Below, piece after piece: positions 28,135 to 36,691 of a stretch of 64,000 bases of DNA (its first letter is position 1; each line of letters starts with the position of its first letter). A program made the translations under genes and the position numbers. This stretch comes from Clostridium uliginosum. GTDB taxonomy: Bacteria > Bacillota > Clostridia > Clostridiales > Clostridiaceae. Location of the stretch: contig NZ_FOMG01000023.1 in assembly GCF_900112485.1 (NCBI RefSeq), forward strand, positions 1 through 64,000, written 5' to 3'. The notes under the pieces are model-generated. The model was not told where the DNA came from. It did not search any database and worked only from the letters and a program-made list of their open reading frames with translations.

Positions 28135-29309
28135 TCACCAGTTTCCAGTTGCAACTATCATTGTCATAAGCTTAAGTGTATTTTCATAGAAAGTACAACT
28201 TTCTATTGGTTTGTTTATTAGGGTTTTCCAAATAGAAATAGTCCAAGTATCGTGTCCTTTTTCAATGAGGGAACTAACTAAAAATGGTGCTATAAAAGAT
28301 ATATCGTTAGTAGAACCAAAAGGTTTACCAGGAGAATCATTAGCTACATAGTAACCTGACTTTATATTTTCAGGATTAGATAAAGTTTCTTTCTTAATCC
28401 ACTTATTTAAAGTATGAAGCTCAGTAGTTACTGGAGTTTTATTTAAAATAATATCCATGGAATATCGCCAAGGGATTCTACAACTATTAAAATAATAATC
28501 ACCATCATGAATAGTTTCTAAAACTTTAACTTTTGGTGCTATATATTTGCCTTTATACTTTATAAAAAAATCGGGCATTAAACCATTATATTTACTTTGT
28601 TTTTTCATCTGCTCAGAAATAATAGAATTAATTGTTTTTATTACTAATTTCCACTTCTCACTATTCTTGGTATCAAATTTGATAAATTCTCTTATATGAT
28701 ATATTAAAAAATCTGAGCTTCTGGTAACATATTTGAAATTGTTAACTTTTATTCCCTCAACCCAATCCCCTAAGGTTAAGATATAATCATTTTTATTTAC
28801 GCAGCTATTCATTAAGGCATTAATCCTTTTAACTGCCCATTTTTATAATTAATTTTATCATTTTCACCCCAAAGTTTATGGGCAATAAGTAAGCTATAAC
28901 TAATATCCATGTCTCCATCAGTAGCAGAAGAAGTTTCAGGTTCACTATTAATAATGCTACCATTAGAATCTTTAATCTGCTGCCATGCCATTAAGTTACT
29001 ATTATAAATACTAGGATATGATTTTATATAATCATATATTGAGGTGAAATGATCTTTAGCTGAGGGATCAAATTTACTCATAATTGAGAATATTACCATA
29101 CCATAACCTATTGCTTCTGAACAAGTAACTGCATTATTAGAAGTAGGTTGGTCTAGAGTATAAAAGAGGTATTCCTTTAAAGGAGAAGAGTCTTCTACAG
29201 GTCTTAAGTAACGAATCTTCCAATCATTATAAAAAGATAATAGTTCCGTATTTAAGTTAGCTTGGGAATAGAGATTAATTAATGAATCATTATAAATTGT
29301 AATCACCAC
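28135..29309 (-). pseudogene. GH8-family glycosidase split by a single-base frameshift
   Basis: Two adjoining leftward frames form one glycoside hydrolase family 8 protein of about 390 aa. The upstream part (29309-28812) has the catalytic acid region CSEAIGYGM and the ATDGDMDISYSLLIAHKLWG segment. The downstream part (28812-28135) has DYYFNSCRIPWRYSMD. The frames meet at an A-run (TTTT on the plus strand, 28827-28830): one more A would continue the first frame into INALMNSC. GH8 enzymes cut beta-1,4 glucans, xylans or chitosan. The GTG start has AAGGTG upstream, but no signal peptide is visible, which is unusual for GH8. Confidence 0.8.
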
Positions 29310-29661
29310 CTTGTTAGTAGTATATTTTTTTGAAAGAGAAAAGTGCTAGAATCATGAACTATTATAACTGTAATGTTACAATTTTGAAGATCACTTGATT
29401 ATTAATAATGAAAAATAGTAATTTTTAAGCTGTGCGCCTATATTGAATAAGTGTACGGTTTTTTTAATATACCAAAATAAAGGGGAGCGGTTTTAGTGGT
29501 GTCTTTTGTTGTAATTTTCAGGAGGATGGATAAAAAAGTTTATTGAAGTAGCAACATTTTATAATAAGGATGATTTATAAATTTGGAGATGAATGAATTT
29601 AGATGAGTGTGGAGTTATTGAATTTATAAATCAATATACATAAAAATAGGATATACATTAT

Positions 29662-29703
29662 AATTATATATACCTTGACAGGCGAGGTATATATAATTAT
29701 AAT
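29662..29703 (+). promoter_or_regulatory. Consensus promoter inside a 13-bp palindrome (PadR operator)
   Basis: TTGACA (29675-29680), a 17-nt spacer and TATAAT (29698-29703) match the sigma-A consensus exactly. AATTATATATACC (29662-29674) and GGTATATATAATT (29686-29698) are perfect inverse complements surrounding the -35 box and reaching the -10. A PadR dimer bound here would occlude polymerase. Confidence 0.75.
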
Positions 29704-29762
29704 AGGATTGTTGTAGGAAATAAATTACAAGTTAATATCCAATAACTGAGAGGAGTGATGGA

Positions 29763-30095
29763 ATGTCTATAACATCAGATATAATAAGAGGACATACAGA
29801 AACCATAATTTTATCACATTTGGAACAAAAGGATAGCTATGGTTATGAGATTAATAAATCAATACAACAAAAAACAGACAATCAATATGAGCTTAAAGAG
29901 GCAACATTGTATTCTGCATTTAGAAGACTAGAACAAGCTACTTTAATAACTTCATATTGGGGTAATCAAACTACCGGAGCAAGAAGAAGATATTATTCTA
30001 TTACACCACTAGGAAGGGCTACTTTAAAGCAAAACAAGGTAGACTGGGAGAACGCAAAGCAATTAATTGATAAATTGATTCAGGGAGGAGAATAA
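29763..30095 (+). CDS. PadR-family transcriptional regulator
   Basis: 110 aa, the short PadR class. The winged helix is clear: HTETIILSHLEQKDSYGYEINKSI from residue 11, ELKEATLYSAFRRLEQATLI near 41 (recognition helix) and the wing TTGARRRYYSITPLGRATLK near 71. It is the first gene of an operon with the HAAS and DUF4097 genes; 2 nt separate its stop from the next ATG. The palindrome over its promoter indicates autorepression. This three-gene arrangement is common in Firmicutes and is tied to envelope stress, which is inference here. Confidence 0.9.
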   Translation: MSITSDIIRGHTETIILSHLEQKDSYGYEINKSIQQKTDNQYELKEATLYSAFRRLEQATLITSYWGNQTTGARRRYYSITPLGRATLKQNKVDWENAKQLIDKLIQGGE

Positions 30096-30097
30096 AT

Positions 30098-30754
30098 ATG
30101 TATGAAAAATTTCGTGAAAGATTAGAGGAATTGTTTAAAAATGCACCAGAAACTCATAGAGCAAGGGAACTTAAAGAAGAGTTATTAGCTAATCTTATGG
30201 ATAAGTATAATGATTTAGTATCTTGTGGGAAAAGTGAGGAAGAAGCTTTTAATATTACAATTTCAGGTATTGGTGATATAGATGAGCTTATAAGAGGATT
30301 GAAAGAAAAGGATGTATTTGACTATGAACAGATGAAAAAAAATAGTAAAAAAAGTGCATTAATTTTATCAATTTCCATAGGATTGTATATTATGAGTGTA
30401 GTTGTACTAATATTATGTAATGAAGTGTTTAAGATTGATGAAAATATAGCAGTATGTTTAATGCTAACAATAGATGCAGTCGCTACTTGTCTTATAGTAT
30501 ACAATGCAGTTTCTCGTCCTAAATATATAAAAGCTGACGATACCATTGTAGAAGAATTTAAAGAATGGAAGTCAGCTAATAATACGGAAAAACAATTGAT
30601 AAAATCCATAAAATCTATAGTGTGGTTAGTTATTACGGCTATTTATTTTGCTGTAAGTTTTGCATTTGGTATTTGGGGATATTCTTGGATTATATTTATA
30701 ATTGGTTCAGCTATTGAAAAAATTATTACTTTAGTTTTCGAATTGAGGAAGTGA
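30098..30754 (+). CDS. HAAS/DUF1700-type membrane protein
   Basis: 218 aa. The N-terminal 75 residues are a helical HAAS-like domain (ARELKEELLANLMDKYNDLV, SEEEAFNITISGIGDIDELI), which commonly interacts with PadR partners. Four hydrophobic segments follow, in two pairs near residues 86-130 and 170-215. Such proteins are thought to relay membrane signals to the cognate PadR regulator. The gene is tightly packed between padR-type and DUF4097 genes (2 nt and 4 nt gaps). Confidence 0.82.
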   Translation: MYEKFRERLEELFKNAPETHRARELKEELLANLMDKYNDLVSCGKSEEEAFNITISGIGDIDELIRGLKEKDVFDYEQMKKNSKKSALILSISIGLYIMSVVVLILCNEVFKIDENIAVCLMLTIDAVATCLIVYNAVSRPKYIKADDTIVEEFKEWKSANNTEKQLIKSIKSIVWLVITAIYFAVSFAFGIWGYSWIIFIIGSAIEKIITLVFELRK

Positions 30755-30758
30755 TAAT

Positions 30759-31655
30759 ATGAATAGGATTTTAATAAAGATATTAATTGTAATATGGTTA
30801 ATTATTGCAGTTGGATTTACAGCGCTTCTTGTGTATGGCATAGCCTATAATAAAGGGACGGGAGATATTTTTAGTTCGTTTAAATATGGAGTTGAATATT
30901 CACTTACAGTTCAAAAAGATGAAAATATAGATTTAATTAGTTTAAATAAAATAAATTTAGATTTTTCAAGTAGTGAGATAGTAGTACAGACTACAGATGA
31001 ACCTAATATGAGAATAGTTCAAAAGTCAGCTAGGAATTTAACTGATGATGAAAAGTTTACAGTTATAAAACAAGATAATGAAGTTACAATAAAAACAAAT
31101 AATTTACAAAAGCATTTTACTATATTCAATTTTGGAAGCTCTGAACAAAAAATTGAAGTATATATACCTAAAAACTATAATAAGGATTTATATATACAGT
31201 CATCTTCTGGCAATATTGAATTCAATTCAGATATAAATCTAGATAGTCTTAGTTGTATAGCTAGATCAGGAAACTTAGTTGTAGAAAATACTATAAATGC
31301 TAAGGATATTAATCTAAAGGCTAGTTCTGGTAACATTGATGTAGAATCTTTAATAAGTAAAACCTATAAGATTAATACTGATTCTGGAAATATTAAGATA
31401 AATTCGCTAGTTGGATCCGGCGAATTACAAGCATCTTCAGGAAATATAAGAGTAAACTATAAGGATATTAGTGAATATTCAAATGTTAGTGCACATTCTG
31501 GAAATGTTAATTTAGTAATTCCAGAGGGATTAAGCTTTGAATTTAATGGAAAGTGCACTTCTGGGGATATAAAATCAAGTTTTGATTTGAATTATAAGAA
31601 TAAAAAAGGAAATGAAGCAACAGCTCAGATTGGCAGTGCACTTATAAAAAGTTAA
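30759..31655 (+). CDS. DUF4097 beta-helix protein, probably frameshifted at its end
   Basis: 298 aa as read. One N-terminal membrane helix (about residues 5-28) is followed by an extracytoplasmic domain of short repeats carrying SGNI/SGNL/SGNV motifs (near 149, 171, 192, 207, 228, 246), the beta-strand ladder of DUF4097/YvlB proteins. The annotated frame stops just after GSALIKS. The neighbouring frame continues with KLNVNTNSGNINISN and stops at 31694-31696, which is the expected family ending. One missing A in the five-A run at 31646-31650 explains this. Third gene of the PadR operon. Confidence 0.82.
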   Translation: MNRILIKILIVIWLIIAVGFTALLVYGIAYNKGTGDIFSSFKYGVEYSLTVQKDENIDLISLNKINLDFSSSEIVVQTTDEPNMRIVQKSARNLTDDEKFTVIKQDNEVTIKTNNLQKHFTIFNFGSSEQKIEVYIPKNYNKDLYIQSSSGNIEFNSDINLDSLSCIARSGNLVVENTINAKDINLKASSGNIDVESLISKTYKINTDSGNIKINSLVGSGELQASSGNIRVNYKDISEYSNVSAHSGNVNLVIPEGLSFEFNGKCTSGDIKSSFDLNYKNKKGNEATAQIGSALIKS

Positions 31656-31764
31656 ATGTAAACACAAATTCTGGGAATATAAATATTTCTAATTAAGTTA
31701 AATCTTTTGTGAATTAAATAAAGTATCAAAACAGAGCCATATTTTTAAATGTTATCCATCATTT

Positions 31765-31800
31765 AAATCCTCGACACAGATGTCGGGGATTTTGATTTTT
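31765..31800 (+). terminator. Terminator after the PadR operon
   Basis: AAATCCTCGACA (31765-31776) pairs with TGTCGGGGATTT (31781-31792) across a 4-nt loop and is followed by TGATTTTT. A fragment of a family A end (CAAAACAGAGCC) lies just upstream near 31727-31738. Near 31838-31856 there is a fragment of a family B end (ATGTGCCTAAAG). Confidence 0.8.
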
Positions 31801-31925
31801 GTGTGAATTTAACAGAGAGTATTTTTGGTCTATTATTTTCTTTAATGTGCCTAAAGTAAAACTAGTTATAATTTTATTACGAATATATATATGAAGCTTC
31901 AAAATTACAGTGAAGGGGGTGAAGG

Positions 31926-32030
31926 ATGATTAAAGAAAAGAAATTAATAAAGCTTGTAAAGGAAAAGGGCAATAAGGCTTCAGCTGAAGAGCTTATAAAT
32001 ATACCAGTATTATGTGCAGTTCATAGGTAA
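31926..32030 (+). CDS. Small hypothetical protein (34 aa)
   Basis: An ATG at 31926 follows a purine-rich ribosome-binding site (AAGGGGGTGAAGG), and the frame gives a 34-residue, lysine-rich helix-prone peptide beginning MIKEKKLIKLVKEKG and ending PVLCAVHR. No family is recognised. It could be a genuine small protein or the truncated start of a longer gene. The last 35 bp of this region recur after the next gene. Confidence 0.4.
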   Translation: MIKEKKLIKLVKEKGNKASAEELINIPVLCAVHR

Positions 32031-32035
32031 ATATG
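32001..32035 (+). repeat. Direct repeat, left copy, flanking a lipoprotein gene
   Basis: The segment ending GTTCATAGGTAAATATG is repeated at 32788-32821 with about three differences. The two copies bracket the lipoprotein gene at 32167-32766. Confidence 0.7.
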
Positions 32036-32166
32036 TTTAAAAGATATATACTTCAATATAACTTTTTTAGATAGACTTGTTTTATTTTTTATAAGTTAAA
32101 GATTGTAAAAAATATTCTAGTATTATACAATTAAAAAGAATACTTAATTTAGGGGGAAATAAGATT

Positions 32167-32766
32167 ATGAAACAATTTAAAAAAGTAATATCAATTGCTA
32201 TTCTTTTGATATTAGTTATTGGAGTATGTGGATGTGGAAGTAAAACACCATCTGATACTGTGAAAAATTATTTAGAACAAGTTAAAAAAGGGGAAAATGG
32301 TGAATTTAAAAATCTACTTAACAAAAGTTTAGAAGAAACTGAAAATGAAAAAAAGGATAAACTTTCAGATGAATCAACAAAAAAAATAATAGGAAATATG
32401 AAAAAGTTAACTTATACAATAAATTCTGAAAACATAAATGGAGATTCTGCAACAGTAAATGTAAAAGTTAATGGTCCTGATATGTCTAAAGTAATGGCAG
32501 ATTTTATGCAAAAAGCATTTTCAACTGCTTTATCACAATCATTATCAGGTAATAAGATGAATAAAGAAGAGCAAAATAAATTATTCGAGAGTATGTTACT
32601 TGAATGCTTAGATAATGTAACATATAGTGATAGAACAGGAGATATTTCATTAACAAAGACAGATGGTGAATGGAAAATTAACAATGATGATTCACTAATA
32701 AAATTATTACTTGCAATAGATCCTTCTGCTTTTAATGGAGAAAAAACTACAGATACAAATAAATAG
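32167..32766 (+). CDS. Lipoprotein, DUF4878/DUF5105-like
   Basis: 199 aa. The N-terminus has two lysine groups, a hydrophobic stretch (SIAILLILVIGV) and a lipobox ending at a cysteine near residue 22 (CGCGSK), so it is probably a membrane-anchored lipoprotein. Residues about 26-45 (TPSDTVKNYLEQVKKGENGEF) match the opening of DUF4878/NTF2-like lipoproteins. The rest is Asn/Lys-rich with a final W in DGEWKINND. No enzymatic motif. AGGGGG precedes the ATG at 7-8 nt. Confidence 0.72.
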   Translation: MKQFKKVISIAILLILVIGVCGCGSKTPSDTVKNYLEQVKKGENGEFKNLLNKSLEETENEKKDKLSDESTKKIIGNMKKLTYTINSENINGDSATVNVKVNGPDMSKVMADFMQKAFSTALSQSLSGNKMNKEEQNKLFESMLLECLDNVTYSDRTGDISLTKTDGEWKINNDDSLIKLLLAIDPSAFNGEKTTDTNK

Positions 32767-32787
32767 GCTAATTTAAATTCAATATGC

Positions 32788-32821
32788 ATACCGTATCATG
32801 TGTAGTTCATAGGTAAATATG
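32788..32821 (+). repeat. Direct repeat, right copy
   Basis: Near-copy of 32001-32035, ending with the same GTTCATAGGTAAATATG. In the matching frame it reads as a short tail ending CVVHR then a stop, like the tail CAVHR of the 34-residue gene, so the lipoprotein gene lies between two copies of one gene end. Confidence 0.65.
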
Positions 32822-32824
32822 CTA

Positions 32825-32858
32825 GAAAAACCCTCTGCCTTTTAGACAGGGGGTTTTT
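32825..32858. terminator. Terminator between lipoprotein and chemoreceptor genes
   Basis: AAAAACCCTCTGCC (32825-32838) pairs with the CAGGGGGTTTTT segment (32846-32857), giving a GC-rich stem with A/T tails on both sides. It would serve both convergent genes. Confidence 0.85.
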
Positions 32859-32928
32859 CAGCAAACTAAAAATTTCTTCTGATTTAGTTTTTATAGAGTT
32901 AAGCAATTTCTAAATAAATATTAAAATT

Positions 32929-34938
32929 TTATATTTTAAATTGATTTACATTTTCAATCATTTTTTTACTCATATCATTTAATAAGTTCACAGAATTTGA
33001 TAATTCTTCTGTAGAACTTGTCATTTCTTCAGTTGAGGCTGCTATTTCTTCAGCTGAGGCAGACACTTCCTCAGCAATTGAAGAAGATGTTTCTATTTTA
33101 ATCAAAATATTTTCCTTATTTTCATTTAAATCTTCAACAGAATTATTAGCTACTGCCATTTTAGGGGCTATCTCATCAACTGCAACTGTAATTGTTTCAA
33201 AAGATTTCATTGCTGTGTATATATTACTTTCTTGAGTTTTAAGTTCATCTTTCATAGTATCAGTTGTATTAACCATAATGTTTGTATCAATAGAAATTTC
33301 TGATATTAAGCTGGAAATACTTAATGAAGATTCTTTACTTTGTTCTGCAAGTTTTCTTATTTCATCTGCAACAACAGAAAAACCTCTACCAGATTCACCA
33401 GCTCTTGCAGCTTCTATAGCTGCATTTAATGCAAGCAAATTAGTTTGTTCAGAAAGACTATTTATTAAATTAGTTATTTCATTTATCTTTGTAACATTAG
33501 ATCCTACACTTTGTATTTTTACAATTAAATCATTAAAGGCTTCATTAACATTTTTTACAGAATGAGTAACAGTTTCCATTTCTGTATTACTAGAATTTGC
33601 CATAGATTTTATATTATTTGTATTTGAATCTACATCATGTATTACGTTAACCATATCTTCTAATTTAGCACTAAAATTTTGCAGTATAGCAGTAATATCT
33701 ACTAAATCTTGAGCTTGATCTACAGTTCCTTTAGCAACATCATTTGTAGCTATTGAAATATTTTTACTTGAGGATGACATTTCAATAGATAGTGCTGATA
33801 AATTATTGGTTTGAGTATCTATACTAGAAGAGCTTAATTTTATATTATTAATCATAGCTATCATAGCAGTTTTCATAGTATCTATAGATTTTGCCATTTC
33901 CCCAAGTTCATCAGTTCTATCTAAAAGCTTTTCTGAAATATCTAATGTTAGATTACCTTCAGAGATAGATTTTAACTGTTCCATCGATAATTTTATAGGA
34001 CTTGTAATAGAAGATGATATTATCAATACTATAAAGGTACCTAATAAAATAAATACACCTAACACTATTCCTATAACTAATTTCAAAGTAGTTAACTCAC
34101 TTAAAATTTCATCTGTTTCAACTACTATAGCGACAGACCATCCTGTACTTTTGATTGGTGCATATCCTACATATTTATTTTTACCGTTATAAGAGTATTC
34201 TCCAGACGCATTTTCACCTAAAACCATTTTCTTTTCTATTTCTACTATTGATTCTAAAGCTGAGTCTTTTTTTATATTTTCGAAATCATTATCTTCATTA
34301 ATTACTAATTCTTTATTATTATGTGCAATTATAGTTCCTTTATTATTAATCATATATGCAGTGCCTGTTTTACCAAATTTAATTGCATTAGTATAATTGC
34401 TTAGTTCATTGCCATCTCTAATAGCAGTCAACACTCCAACTATATTATTATTGATTTTTATTGGTACGCTATATACAACTATAAGAGTATTATCAGCCTT
34501 GCTGATTATAGGATCAGATACAGAACTAGTTCCTTGCAATGCTTTTTTAAAATAATCTCTGTCAGCAATATTTAATTGCTGATTATCAGTATTTACTCCC
34601 TTCCCATTAATGTCTGCAAAAGTCATTTTTAAATATCCATTTTGCGTTGCTCTTTCTGAAAGTATAGCTAATTTTTCTTCGATAGGTGTAGTTTCACTTT
34701 TGATTTTTTCGTTAGTAGCTAAAGTTTCTAAAATTTTAATTTGTGTAGTAAGTGAATTTTCTACAGAAGAACCTGCTTGTTTAGCAACTTCAGGTAAAGT
34801 GGTATCAACTGTTGCAACTACAGCTTTTTTTGATATGTACATAGAAATTAAAGAAATTCCTGCACAAATGGTCACTATTAGTGCTATAAAGCATAGCAAC
34901 AATTGATGTTTTAGACTCTTGAATTTTAGTTTTTTCAC
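32929..34938 (-). CDS. Methyl-accepting chemotaxis protein with extracellular Cache domain
   Basis: 669 aa. A first membrane helix (about 12-35) is followed by a periplasm-facing double-Cache sensor (about 36-280; [11 protein letters not shown] near 124 and [18 protein letters not shown] near 190 are typical of dCache_1). Then come a second helix (about 283-307), HAMP, and a long coiled-coil signalling domain. The conserved tip reads [24 protein letters not shown]. Glutamate-rich methylation stretches lie near the C-terminus ([20 protein letters not shown]). It would report small ligands, often amino or organic acids, to CheA/CheW. No other chemotaxis genes are nearby. Confidence 0.93.
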   Translation of the reverse strand: MKKLKFKSLKHQLLLCFIALIVTICAGISLISMYISKKAVVATVDTTLPEVAKQAGSSVENSLTTQIKILETLATNEKIKSETTPIEEKLAILSERATQNGYLKMTFADINGKGVNTDNQQLNIADRDYFKKALQGTSSVSDPIISKADNTLIVVYSVPIKINNNIVGVLTAIRDGNELSNYTNAIKFGKTGTAYMINNKGTIIAHNNKELVINEDNDFENIKKDSALESIVEIEKKMVLGENASGEYSYNGKNKYVGYAPIKSTGWSVAIVVETDEILSELTTLKLVIGIVLGVFILLGTFIVLIISSSITSPIKLSMEQLKSISEGNLTLDISEKLLDRTDELGEMAKSIDTMKTAMIAMINNIKLSSSSIDTQTNNLSALSIEMSSSSKNISIATNDVAKGTVDQAQDLVDITAILQNFSAKLEDMVNVIHDVDSNTNNIKSMANSSNTEMETVTHSVKNVNEAFNDLIVKIQSVGSNVTKINEITNLINSLSEQTNLLALNAAIEAARAGESGRGFSVVADEIRKLAEQSKESSLSISSLISEISIDTNIMVNTTDTMKDELKTQESNIYTAMKSFETITVAVDEIAPKMAVANNSVEDLNENKENILIKIETSSSIAEEVSASAEEIAASTEEMTSSTEELSNSVNLLNDMSKKMIENVNQFKI

Positions 34939-34965
34939 TATTTGTTCCCCCTATATCATTAGTTA

Positions 34966-34999
34966 GGCACACTTATCTGTTATTTTTTTGAATGTGCTT
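34966..34999. repeat. Family B remnant upstream of the chemoreceptor gene
   Basis: TTA then GGCAC at the left and ATTTTTTTGAATGTGCTTTA at the right are family B ends with nearly all of the interior missing. The remaining AT-rich sequence up to 35334 shows no gene. Confidence 0.6.
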
Positions 35000-35334
35000 T
35001 AATAAAAGTAATACTATTATCTATCGTAAAATCAGGTGAAAACTTAAACGAATATTTACCTAATGATATATTAATTTCTAAAAATATCGATTGAAAGAAA
35101 TTATTGGAACAAATAGTTAATTTTTAGTTAGGTATGTAAGCAAAGCTATAAGTTGAAATTAAAATAGTTACAAATTATAGATATTTAACTAAAGATTACA
35201 TAAATAGTGTAAAAATTCAATTTGTAGATTTTCCAAGTATAGAAGTTATTATTATTTTTATAATTAGGATATATTTTTTATTTATTTAAATAGCAAAATT
35301 ATTAATATAATTTTATTAATGGTATAATATATTA

Positions 35335-35491
35335 GGCATATTCAAAAAAATAACAAGTCAGTATGTTAGTCTATTTTGCGTCATACTGTGTCGGTAATAT
35401 TAGCTAATAGCAAGCTATGAGATAACATTACCTCCTTGTCTGACACCAAATATACATAACATCTTTGACTTGTTATTTTCTTTCATATGCC
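35335..35491. repeat. Family B palindromic element upstream of the DUF1275 gene
   Basis: Complete copy: GGCAT (35335), AATAACAAGTCAGTATG at the left, ATACATAACATCTTTGACTTGTTATTTTC at the right, ATGCC (35491). The apex GGTAATATTAGCTAAT pairs with ATAACATTACC. It is flanked by TTA and TAA, so not a matched triplet. Its right end reaches to within 35 nt of the next start codon. Confidence 0.8.
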
Positions 35492-35525
35492 TAATGCATA
35501 TTTTGTTTTGAAAGGAGATATTGAA

Positions 35526-36278
35526 TTGTTTACTAAAGATAGTAATTTGGGAGTAGCTAAAAAAAATAAAATAATAGAATCAGTACATACAGCAACTTCG
35601 GAATCAGTTAGATTAGGGGTACTCCTTGCAATAGTAGGAGGATTTTTAGATGCGTATACCTTTATATGTAGAGGGGGAGTTTTTGCTAATGCAGAAACAG
35701 GAAATATTGTATTAGTTGGTGTAGAAACAATCAAAGGAAATTTTGGACAGGCATTTATGGCATTTGTGCCTATTATAGCATTTATAATAGGAGTAGTAGT
35801 TGCTGAAAAAATAAAAGAAGATTCCCCGTTGCCTTTTATTTTAGATTCAGAACGCATTATTTTAATAATTGAAGTCATAGTACTTTTTATTATAGGTTTT
35901 ATACCAAGTACAGCTCCTAATATATTTGTTACTGCTACAATAGCATTTGTTTCATCAGTACAAATATCTTCATTTAGAAAATTAGTTGATTCTCCATATA
36001 GTACAACTATGTGTACTGGTAATTTAAGATCAGCAACTCAAGCAGGCTATATGGCTTTTAAAAAGAAGGATTCTAAATTAGCAATAAAGTCACTTCGTTA
36101 TTTTATAATTATAGGTTCATTTTTATCTGGAGCTTTTTTAGGTGGAGTATTGACATTATGGACTGGAGTCAAATCAATATGGTGTGCTGCATTTATATTA
36201 ATTTGTGCTCTAATGTTGTTTGTTATAGATGATATTAGATTTAAACTTAAAGATAATAAGGCACATTCAAAAGAATAA
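35526..36278 (+). CDS. DUF1275 (YoaK) family membrane protein
   Basis: 250 aa from a TTG at 35526, with AAAGGAG 8 nt upstream. An in-frame ATG at 35487 lies in the right end of a palindromic element and would add 13 residues encoded by it. Six or so membrane helices are visible. The family signature GGFLDAYTFICRGGVFANAETGN occurs near residues 38-60, and CTGNLRSATQAGYMA near 165. Function of DUF1275 is unknown. The last residues (KAHSKE) are encoded by another family B element. Confidence 0.8.
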   Translation: MFTKDSNLGVAKKNKIIESVHTATSESVRLGVLLAIVGGFLDAYTFICRGGVFANAETGNIVLVGVETIKGNFGQAFMAFVPIIAFIIGVVVAEKIKEDSPLPFILDSERIILIIEVIVLFIIGFIPSTAPNIFVTATIAFVSSVQISSFRKLVDSPYSTTMCTGNLRSATQAGYMAFKKKDSKLAIKSLRYFIIIGSFLSGAFLGGVLTLWTGVKSIWCAAFILICALMLFVIDDIRFKLKDNKAHSKE

Positions 36279-36339
36279 CAAGTAAGTATGACTTAAAATA
36301 GACGTTGCATCTTTAACTTGTTATTTTCTTTCATGTGCC
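36260..36339. repeat. Family B element overlapping the end of the DUF1275 gene
   Basis: GGCAC (36260) and GTGCC (36339) are flanked by TAA on both sides (36257-36259, 36340-36342). The left end encodes the last six residues and stop codon (36276-36278) of the DUF1275 gene. AATAACAAGT pairs with ACTTGTTATT. Confidence 0.82.
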
Positions 36340-36374
36340 TAAACTATAAAATTATTCACTTGCTCATTAAATTT

Positions 36375-36421
36375 AAAACGACCATTTCAGATTAAATTAT
36401 AATCTGAAATGGTCGTTTTTT
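36375..36421. terminator. Strong terminator hairpin
   Basis: AAAACGACCATTTCAGATT (36375-36393) is the exact complement of AATCTGAAATGGTCGTTTT (36401-36419) over a 7-nt loop and is followed by more T residues. The 270 bp from here to the next gene show nothing further except the GGGGGGAG ribosome-binding site. Confidence 0.9.
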
Positions 36422-36691
36422 AGAAATGTCATTAATAGTAAAACAAGAAAATAATATATTTTTGTATATATTTAATGAAATATAAATGGCTAAGGGGAAT
36501 ATTAGCATAATGGAATTCAAATAATAATTGTTTTCACTACATGTATTATAATGTATAATATGTAATATATAACCAAATAAGATTTTGTGACTATAAGACA
36601 TTTTTTGAATGTGACTTAGTTGTTTATTTGGAGATGCCTTATGTACTAAAAATTAAATACTATTAAGTTTAATTAGAGGGGGGAGATTTTT

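Noticed and set aside
29521-29580. AGGAGG plus ATG and a short frame ending near 29580
   Set aside because: The ATG frame closes after six codons and the neighbouring frame has no start. It may be a relic but cannot be supported.
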